Positions 51,301-61,462 of a stretch of 64,000 nt of DNA are shown one piece after another. A program made the position numbers and the translations under genes. The notes beneath the pieces are model-generated. The model had not been told where the DNA came from. It worked only from the letters and a program-made list of their open reading frames with translations, and ran no database searches. Position 1 is the first letter of the stretch. Every line of letters starts with the position of its first letter. The DNA comes from Portulaca oleracea (Eukaryota; Streptophyta; Magnoliopsida; Caryophyllales; Portulacaceae): assembly GCA_029582165.1 (NCBI GenBank), contig CM055881.1:23479594-23543593 (forward strand), in the 5' to 3' direction.

Positions 51301-54139
51301 TTAAAATTATGTTCTATGTTTAACGTCTAGTCGACTGGCTCTTCATCGCTATAATCGCACAATCCAGTTTGGCCATCTCTGGCACCTGCGAACGCTGTAT
51401 CTAAGCGGCCGTCAGTTGCTTGGACCTTCCTTTTTGTCTTTATGTCCTTTTCTTCATATTTACGGTCTTTAATCTTTAGTTTTACCGTGTGTGAAAGTCG
51501 GTGCAATAGATGTTGGTTGGGATAATCGTCATCGGTAGTTCGTCCTGGGTTGGTGTACCTGATAGTAGATGTCGGTGGCTTGTGTGGTGGTTAGTCTAGC
51601 ATGGATGAGATTTGGTACTGTGCTCGGGGTTCATTTTCTCGTTGGAGGCTAGAGTCTTCTAGTAATTGTTGGACCCTATTCGATTCTGGTATTCAATCGA
51701 CGTCCAGGGAATGCCGCTGGTTTTCAACGTCAATCTTCGATTTTGGTTGTTTAGGTGTGTTCGTTCGGGAACAATTTTGGTAGCATCTGCGATTTCTTGA
51801 AGATAAGTTATGTATTTCTGCTACTTGGTGTTTGTTGTTGGGCTATCTATAGAATTTGCGAGTGTTGTTGAGTGTGTTTCGGGTGATGGTTTGGGTCTAT
51901 CTTGGAGGTCCCTCTGCAATTTGCATGAGTGGTGCTCAAACTTGTTAACTGTGTCATTGGAGTATTGTCAATCAGGTTATAAGATATGTTGGAGTGAGAA
52001 CAAAGCTATTGGAGTTATGGTTTGCTTCAGGGGGGTTAAAGACAAGTATTGGAGTGCATAGTTCATATAGTGATTTTTCATTAGGAGGTGCGGAGGCTCA
52101 ATTTTTTTTTACATATGGATCGTGGGTTTGAACTTTGGAGAGGCATTTGTGGAGTTAATTTACTCACAGTTGAAGGATGACTTACCAAGATCAGTGTTGA
52201 AACATCTTGAATAGGTGAATCATCTAAGAGAAGCCATTTGGGTTGACCGAGATGTCAAAGATATAAGGGCAATCTCTTATTTAAAACTTATAATTTCACA
52301 ACTGCTATTGATATATATGAACAGATCATCCAAGTTTTGTGCATGGGTGTACAAATTTACAGTCAGGATGCACAACGTATGTCTGAACTGGGAGTTACTC
52401 TTAATTCTAATCTGGTAGCTTATTGGTTACAACCTAAGCAATATTATTTAGCGCGAAATCATTGTGATCTAACTGTGAAATCTGATGCTTACAATATTAA
52501 AGTAAGTTGCATGAGAGTTCTTTCTTTTTCGCATAGGGAATGGTGGAAAACGCTAGGATGCATTTGTAGATAGCTCTTAAGTTTGAACCAAACAACAAAA
52601 TTGTTATAAAGGAACTACAGAAGTTCGAAGAGGAGTTTCCTTCGATGGATGTACAAATTCTAAGCAAGAAGAAAACAATCAGAATGTCTTTGATCCGACT
52701 ACAAAATCATTGTAGTCATAAAAAGATGATGTTAGCAAATGTGGTTCACCTAAATCAACACATTGTGCCATCCTCTCAGGGACATTTCCAAATATAACCA
52801 GTCGTGTCCTAGATATCAATGGAATGGGCTACTAAACCAGTAGTGGAAATGAGGAATTGGGGTGGAAGATCGAGATGGAGCAAAGGATGAGTATCAGGTC
52901 AACAAGATAGTTCTACTTCAATACAATCAGAATTGATGCATCAAGCTTTTGGGTCAAATTGTTTGAGTGGTGAAAAAATCAGCGACAAGAATGTGAGTAC
53001 TTTAATGGATGAGGATGATTTAAGTTGTTTAACATCTTGTAATAAAGAAGTGGAGGGCAATTCCACATTCATGGATAGAACAAGCTTTATTGAGGAGATG
53101 AAAACAAGTTCAATTGATAGAGGTAATGGTGGTTGTGATCAAGATATAATAATTTTTTCATATTCAAGTAAACCGAGTAAACTTCTGAGAATTTCTAAAA
53201 AAGTTTACCTTCAGATAGTGAAAGGACAAAATGTGAGGTTTTTTTTTATTTTATTTATTTTATTTATTTTTTTTATTTACAGGCAACACCAAAAATTTTT
53301 AAAGTTTCGATGGTTCCTACTTTTGGCCCTATAAAGATGCCACTTATGAAAACGGTGAAAGGGAAGAGGAAATTGAATTATATATAAGCATGGTTAGCTC
53401 TTAGGAGTTGGTGCATAACATGAATTATGAGGAATAGTAAACTGTCAAGGACGATTTAGAAAGTATGACTTCACATTCCCCACAAGATGTGACACGTAGC
53501 ACAAATGTATGAACCATCAAGCATGATGATGTCATCATTTTTAAGTCTTGATCCCAACCCTCAAAGAGAAAGCGAACCTCTAAAGTGAGACACCTTTCTC
53601 CACGTAGGAGTAGCTGTACAAACAAGAACAAACAGTATAGAGCAAAATCCTTCGGAATCAGAAGAGAGATGAAGACAAGACAAGACTATCTTTATTCATT
53701 GTATACTATTATGTATACATCAGTGAATGGAGGTAAAAAAAGGCAAAAAGTGGAAGACTTTTTAGAAAGTATGGAGAACAATTCAAGTAAAAGAAGGAAA
53801 GGGGGTGTTAATGCATGGATGGTTTGAGGAAAATTTGGATTTATATGTTTGTTCGTTTAGGGGGGGGGGGATGATGGTTGATTGGAGTTGTGTAGAGGAA
53901 GGGTTTTGCTTTTACTACTGCTGCTGTGCTAGTGCTACTGATGTTGTGTTCTTGAGGTTGTATGCAATTTTGATTGTAATTTGGGGCTTAGGCTTGTGTT
54001 TTGGTTGTTTTATTTTTGGTGTCTTTTCATGGATTTTGGTGTGTGTGTGGCTTCGGGAATTTTCTGATCCATTGTATGAGTCTGTGTCATTTTCCCTCTC
54101 GGTTTAATAAAATGGGTTAAACCCGCTAATTATAAAAAA
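51301..54139 (+). mobile_element. Probable LINE-derived or retroposed sequence with L1-like 3' end
   Basis: The right end, GGTTTAATAAAATGGGTTAAACCCGCTAATTATAAAAAAAAA-like (54104-54138), has the form of plant L1 3' ends, with an A tail. No endonuclease or RT is visible. The region holds short coding-like pieces instead (see 52301-52690) and a 53-codon-scale frame at 52933-53230 of unknown origin. It may be a 5'-truncated LINE with foreign sequence, or a retroposed transcript. Confidence 0.4.
52301..52690 (+). pseudogene. TPR-protein-like gene fragment
   Basis: One frame (52337-52503) has AQRMSELGVTLNSNLVAYWL followed by QYYLARNHCDLTVKSDAYNIK. This fits the tetratricopeptide repeat pattern of immunophilin-type and similar plant proteins (LNLNLAACxLKLKxYxxAxxxCxxxLxxDxxNxK). 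It ends at a donor-like GTAAGT at 52502. After about 76 bp a second piece follows: LKFEPNNKIVIKELQKFEEE (from about 52577), again TPR-like. Exon-like junctions suggest genomic origin. Motif-based call only. Confidence 0.4.
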
Positions 54140-54707
54140 AAAGTAAGTGTTCTCTCAATAAGTCTTTTACTTGTATAACTACTTCACATATCTCAGGTCA
54201 GGAAAAGACGTTTCATAGGAAAGCGATGTGATATGGTTTAAGATTGTATTCATACATTTTTTTTTTTTTACCATGTATTCATGCATTTTTAAGTAAACTC
54301 ATATATATGTACACTGAAATATTTTTTTTATGAATGACATAGGACCATTAGGATAGATGGAAAAAAAAAATTATGTTCCACGTTTGGTGTGTTAATCACT
54401 CCACATTCTTGGGTTCCAAATAGTGGGAGAAGAATCATTTTGGGAACATTACGTTTACCCGTGCCTAAATTATAGGAAGTAGGAACATCCCCCATGGAGA
54501 GGTTTGGGTCAAGTTTGAGAGCGCTCATCCCCGGTACATAGCATAAGCATAAGCATTAGCAAGGGGGAAGCTAAAGCCTAAACCCCAGTTGAAGGTTGAA
54601 AGTTGAAGGCAGCGGCAGGCACCAAATTCCCTCTCCCTCTCCATTTATCATATTGATTGATATCTGGGTTGTGTTGTTCTTCTTCTTGTTGGTTGGAGAG
54701 TGTCTAG
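54140..54707 (+). promoter_or_regulatory. Promoter and 5' UTR region of CPSF100
   Basis: It lies between the LINE-like A tail and the CPSF100 start codon, so the native upstream region left is at most about 570 bp. The last 80 bp hold a CT-rich CCCTCTCCCTCTCC stretch typical of plant leaders. No clear TATA box. Confidence 0.45.
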
Positions 54708-57700
54708 ATGGGTACATCTGTGCAGGTGACTCCACTGTGTGGAGTATACAACGAGAACCCACTCTCCTACCTTGTCTCCATTGACGGCTTCAACTTCCTC
54801 CTCGATTGCGGTTGGAATGACCACTTTGACCCCTCTCTTCTGAACCCTCTCTCCAAGTAACTCTCTCTCTCTATTTTTCTTCCTTGCTATTCTTAACTCT
54901 ACTTATTCATTCTTCACTTTCACAATTCTCATATCCCCTCTACCTTTACAAACAATAACCACTATTGGTGTCTGTGTACTTGTGAAAAAGATGTCAACTT
55001 TGCATGATTTTGTGCCTAATTACTTGACCCCCAGCAATGTTTAGCTCAAATATTTATTCAACAAAAGTTGTTTGCTCTTCTGGCATTATATTTCCGACTA
55101 TGCACGTTTTGCAGTTTCGGGCTGAATAATGAATTTCGTGCTAAACCCAGAAGGGCTCTAAATTCACATCCAGTAACTATTTGTAGGTCTCGGCAGAATT
55201 GAAAAGGATGTGAACTTGGTATGATTTCGCCACAAATTACTTGTCCTCTTGGTTGATCTAATTTGGTTTGGAGAAATAGAGTGGGTTTAGCACAAAGTTT
55301 ATGTTCCTGGTGTTTTCATGGGCTCTTTTTTTAGCTGTCTTAAAATAATGCAATTTAATGAAAGCTTTGGCCTCTTGTGGAGAATGTAAGTTTTGGGTTT
55401 TGATTGCGGATCTTGCTTCTGCTTTGAAGCAGTCAAGTTGGGACACTTTGTACAGGTTGCATACTTACATGCTACTAGAACACAGTTCTTAGGTATCTCT
55501 TGTTTTTGGCAGGGTTGCTTCTAGTATAGATGCTGTTCTCCTAACATATCCTGATACACTTCACCTTGGTGCTTTGCCATATGCAATGAAGCAATTTGGA
55601 TTGTCTGCACCAGTATATGCCACAGAGCCTGTCTATAGATTGGGTTTGCTCACCATGTACGATCATTATCTCTCACGCAAGGTGAAATGTTATCCATGGA
55701 GTTTAATCCCCTGTACAATCTGATGTTTTTGATTGCTTAATTTAAAGACATGATTCATAGTTTTTGCTTAGCAGAGCTTTAAAAATATTTTCATTGTCAG
55801 CTTGGTTTCTGCTTCCTTTGTTATACTTTTTTATTTTCATTTTGTGAATTAGTGGGATAGGTAGGTTCAATGGTACATAAGGGGAAAAAAACCACTTATT
55901 TGGAGTGTGTGTGTTTGTCATGTGTTAATCCAGACCTTTTCTAGATGGGCTAATGAGTCATGATTTAGTGCTGATGGATCAATTCGGGGGGTGGATGTGC
56001 ACATTGTAGATACCACTCCAAATAGGTGTAAATAAGTGGAAGCCACTGACAATTAAAAATTTTACCTTCCTGAAGCACTGGATCCTTTATATCAGGTTGC
56101 TTGAAGCCCTTGTGATGACATTTTTGCATGAAGTACATTGGCACCCATTTCAGCTGGCTGCTCGTAATGAGGAGGCTATCCAGTTGAATGAGATTTTCCT
56201 CATTCAAATAATTATAATTCTAATTCATGTTAGTATTTCTTGAAGGGTGTTGCTAATCTAGTGAGGTTGGGCCAAGTGATTGTTCTAGGTTGGGTGTATT
56301 TAGAGACAACAGGTCTAAGAATGGGTTCTTAGATGTTGTTCCAAGGTTTTATGCAGTGGCTATTTATTATCTTCATCACCCGAAGAATCATCCTATTTGG
56401 ATTAGGGGCTTTCAGGTTTTGATCGATTTGGCAACTATGCGTGTATAATATAAGAACCTTGCCTCATATCATTCTAAGTGTATAATATGAGAACCTTGCC
56501 GCATATCATTCTAAGAGTATGGTAGGAAGGATATACGTTGGAATCTAAAACTCTATGCCAAATGTACGAGTTGGTTTTAAGTATGCTATTTTGCCAAATG
56601 AATAGAACGTTTATTAATACTAAAATAATATATTCATAAGATGACAAAGGGGTGTCACCCACTAACCCCTATACAAAAGGAATACATGACACTGAAAACA
56701 AGCCTCGGCACTGTCCATTCAGATTTAATGCACAAAAACCAAAAGAGAGAACTTTGTAACTCAATTCATCACTTGGGCTCCAACTATACAACTTCAAAAG
56801 ATGGAGCTTGAAATCAGCAAAAGATGAGTTTTTGCCTCAAAATCCTCTTCCCCCTCTCTTTCAAGTACCCAACCAAATAGTAAGGCTAGAAACTTCCAAA
56901 TTCCAGAAATCCAACTCATCTTCAATCTTCTCCTTCAGGAGATGAAGACATCTTTGACATTTAACTGCATCTAATGTTTATGTTTTCTTATTTGCATTGT
57001 CTATCTTATCTGTTTGTGTATGTGGTGGTGTTTGTGGTATCATACTGTGCCCAAATCTATTGGACTGGTACCATGAGTCTCTCATTTTTATTTTTAGTAC
57101 ATGTCTTTAATGTTGCAATGGGTTCAGTCTGTCATACTTGATGTCTGTAATAGTATGCCTAATGTGTTGATCTTACCTTAAAAGGCCTAAAGTGAGCCAA
57201 GCTCCTGACCACTAGGTGGATTCTTAAAGACTATACTATGAGATGTATAGGAAAAATAGTTGGCAATATGCTCTGCTTGGAGCTGCATGGACAGAACTGT
57301 GTGTTTTGCCAATAGTATTCTATTCTCAAACAGCATATGAAATGGAACTAAAACTTGGGTTCATGTTCGGCTGGGTCTCTATGGCATGCCTTGTGTTTGC
57401 TGCCTTGAATAAATGTGAATATATCATACACCTTAAATCTCTATTGACTATACTTTTGTGTTTTACAGCTACTGGTAGTCTTGTACAATTAACCTCTGCT
57501 TATCATTGCACTTCTTTCTGCAGCAAGTGTCTGAATTCGATTTGTTTACGCTTGATGACATTGATGCTGCTTTTCAAAATGTGACGAGACTGACTTATTC
57601 GCAGAATTATCACTTGTCTGGTATGTTTCATTTTACTGCATTAGGAGAATATACTTGAAGAGTGAACTACTAAAATAAAAGCCTTGCCTTTGTTGCATGT

Positions 57701-60700
57701 GGGATCATTCTCATTGGTTTCACAAGGGTATTGAATTGACTAGTTTTTGGCTACTTGATTGATGTCGAGATTGTAGCTTTTTAGTGAAAGAATGGACTTA
57801 CTTTTTATGTTTGAGTGTGTAAACCCCCCCCCCCCCTCCTTCTTTTGTTTTTTTTTTTGGTTTTTGTTGTGTGTGTTGTTCTGTGTGTGTGTGTGTTGGG
57901 GGGGGGGGGGATTCTTCTTTTGTGTTTTTTGTTTTTGTTGTGCGTGTTGTTGTGTGTGGGGGTGGGGGCGGGGGCGGGGGGGTTCTTTTGTTTCTTTTTT
58001 TTTTGTTTTTTTTTGTGTGTTGTTGTTTTGGTTGGGGGTGGGGGGGGGGGGTAACAATGGAACTGTCAACTGTCTACTTTGCCATCTTCTGTCTGAGGGC
58101 TTAAACCCATATGCTACCATTGGTGGCTGTTAGCTATCAAGTAATGCAAGTTCATATGTTCAACTGGTCTGCCACATAGTTGAATATTGCATTTTAACAT
58201 TGATTTTTTCTTTTCTTTTTTTTTTTTTTTTATAAAATCAAACAATCCGTACTAGATAAGGGGGATGGAATAGTTATTGCTCCACATGTGGCTGGACACC
58301 TTTTGGGAGGTACAGTGTGGAAGATAACTAAGGATGGAGAGGATGTCATCTATGCTGTGGACTTTAATCATCGTAAGGAAAGGTTTGTTGTCTAGTTTCA
58401 TCCAGATTTTCGGTTTTGCTTGCTTTCGGCAATTAATTTGAAGTAGGGTGTTGATTACTTGATGGTGATCAGGCATTTAAATGGAACCATTCTTGAATCC
58501 TTTGTGCGCCCTGCTGTGCTAATAACTGATGCTTACAATGCGTTGAATAATCAACCTTCAAGACGCCAAAGAGATCATGAATTCTTAGGTATCTCCTTCT
58601 GGATTTGTTTTTCTGCAGTTATTAAACTTTATTTGGTTCCTATGTAGTTGAATAGCACTGGTTTGTAAAGGGTGCATAAATTTTATTGTAATTGGGTTCC
58701 CCGTATGCTTCAACGTCAGAACAGAAATCCACATGTAATATTTATGAACATTAATGAGCTGCAAGCTTGTAATACCAAAAAAAAAAGGTTGATAGGGGAA
58801 GGGTATGTTATCCATATGGTATATTATCATGTGGTTGTTTGAGCCTCTTGCATGGTCAATGCGGTTGGTTTTCTTGATTTTTGAAGATTGATCTTCAATG
58901 ACAGATTTGAGAATAGTCTTAGCTGCTAGAAATGTTAAGGTGTCTTATATTTTCTGTTTCTCTACTCTCTAGATGGCATAATGAAGACGCTGAGAGGCGA
59001 TGGGAACGTATTACTTCCAGTGGATACAGCAGGACGGGTATTGGAACTTATTTTAATACTCGAACAGGTTTGTTTGTTTGGTGTACTCTTTCATTTTGAT
59101 ATCTAATGACTATCTAGTCATTGCTTGATGGTATGGTCTCATCTGAATTGCAGCACTGGGCGCAGCATCATTTGACTTATCCAATCTATTTTCTCACTTA
59201 TGTTTCCTCAAGCACAATAGAATTTGCAAAGAGTTTCCTTGAGTGGATGAATGATTCTATAGCAAAGTCGTTTGAACACACACGTGATAATGCTTTTCTT
59301 CTTAAGTAAGTATTTTGTTTTACCATGAGTTTCTGCTTTAGGTTCCCTGCTGGGGGTATTATTCTCTTCATATGCTCAAGTCATTTGGCAGAACTATATG
59401 TTAAAAAGAGTTATTTAGATATGAAGATAATCACTTACCGGGTTTTTGTGCAAAAATTTGAAGGCATGTCTCGCTTTTGATCAGCAAGAGTGAACTGGAG
59501 AAAGTTCCAGAAGGCCCAAAGGTTTGCCTAATCTGAAAAGTTGATTTATACGACATGGATCCCTTTTCTGCTTTCCCCTTGATTATATGTATTAAGCTTT
59601 ACCTTTTGTGCAGATTGTATTGGCATCCATGGCCAGCCTAGAAGCAGGGTTTTCTCATGATATATTTGCTGAGTGGGCAACTGATCCTAAGAATCTTGTC
59701 CTCTTTACAGAAAGAGGCCAGGTAGCTTTCAGTTGCTTGGCTTCTTTACCTTTTTAATTTTTCTTGTGGATATTGTGTCAACATCTGCTTAATTGGCCTA
59801 CCATTGTTGCGGAGTGATTATAATTTGATGATGGCTTTGTTTCTGAGTTCCACTTTGTAGTTCATAACCCACCATATTTCTCCCTTGAATGTTCGATGAT
59901 AAATGTTGATGAATGAATGCCTGTTAGCAATGCATGGGATGAGCACTATGCTTCTGTTAAAGTGGAATATTGTTGGTTGCTGTATGTTGTATTGTTTTTG
60001 AACTTCTTAATGTACCCTTTATAGTGCATTATTTAAAGATACTGTTATACGTGCAATGTAGTTTGGTACATTAGCTCGCATGCTCCAGGCAGATCCACCT
60101 CCAAAAGCTGTGAAAATTACCCTTTCTCAAAGGGTACCTTTGGTGGGAGAGGAGTTAGCAGCATATGAAGAAGAGCAAAAGTGGAAAAAGGAAGAGACTT
60201 TAAAAGCAAGTGCAATTAAAGAAGAAGACATGATAGCAGGAGCAGATCCTAATTTAGGTGATCCAATGGCGATTGATTCTCGTGAGACCAATACTTCATC
60301 AGATGGTAAGCTCCTTTTTTGAGTTTCAACATGATGGAATTTAGGTGTAGTCAAATACCAGTCTGGATGTGCCCATCATTGCGAGTCTGGTGGTAGGCTG
60401 GATGAGCTTGGCCTAATGTCTTGTGGAACGCAAATGCAAATGTGTGTTGATGTGATGTTGCTGACTGATTAAAGTCAGCACTGGTCAATGTGCTAAATTC
60501 ACTAGTTCTCCATCTTCTGGTTCTATGCATCTGTGTTAAGTATTGTTAGATGATGGGACGTTGCAATTGTAGTTGCAGTCTTTCATCAGACTCATTCATT
60601 TTTTCACCATATCTCCTATATATGTCCCAACACCCCTTTTTATTTCATCTTGTTACTAATGATGCCTGACAATTGAAATGCTATTCTTGCGGTTAAAGAT

Positions 60701-61409
60701 TTAACACGATTCGATATGTAATCTTTACATCCCAAGCTCATTGCATATTTGTAGCTCTTCTTTCCCTCTCTTGAAAGAGGAGATGGTTTCTCAATCATTT
60801 AAGCTCATTTCATTTTTCCTCAGTTCAAAATCTTTCATGTCAATCAAAAAGTCAACTGACTAAACAGTTGTGTGCTCTGCATCACATTTGTTGGCACTTT
60901 TCAGCTGGTGCTGCTGTTACTGGTGGATATAAGGACATTTTGATTGATGGATTTGTCACGCCTCCCAACGGTGCAGCTCCAATGTTTCCTTGTTTTGAAA
61001 ACTCAGCTGCATGGGATGATTTTGGTGAAGTCATCAACCCTGATGACTATATGATCAAAGAAGACAATATGGAGCAAGCATCCATGCAGGTACAGTTGCC
61101 TCGTCAAGTTCTGGCAACCTTGTAATGCGTGGTTATTGATTAGCTGATTTTTTTTCTTTTTAAAATTGTTAACCTCTTTCTTTAGGATTTTGTGGCTTTA
61201 CACAGATTAATGGTGTTTTTGGATTGTGGAAAATAGGGTGGAAAAAAAATTCAGTGGGGAAAAAATTAGGAGCAAAAAAAATGGGTAAACTAAGTTTTTT
61301 CCTTTGTTTGGTTTAGGTAAAATTTTGAAGGAAAAAAAGACTTTTCATTCAACTTTTTTCGCTTGTTTGGTTCCCGGAAAAAATGCATGGAAAACTTAAA
61401 TTTGCGCGG

Positions 61410-61462
<53 letters not shown>

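Noticed and set aside
57243..57584. 113-codon ORF that includes exon 3 of CPSF100
   Set aside because: It reads mostly intron 2 and exon 3 in the wrong frame. The spliced frame gives conserved CPSF100 sequence.
57740..58133. Several ORFs of 77-126 codons, Gly/Cys/Phe-rich or Pro/Lys-rich
   Set aside because: They are translations of G/T homopolymer-rich sequence inside CPSF100 intron 3.
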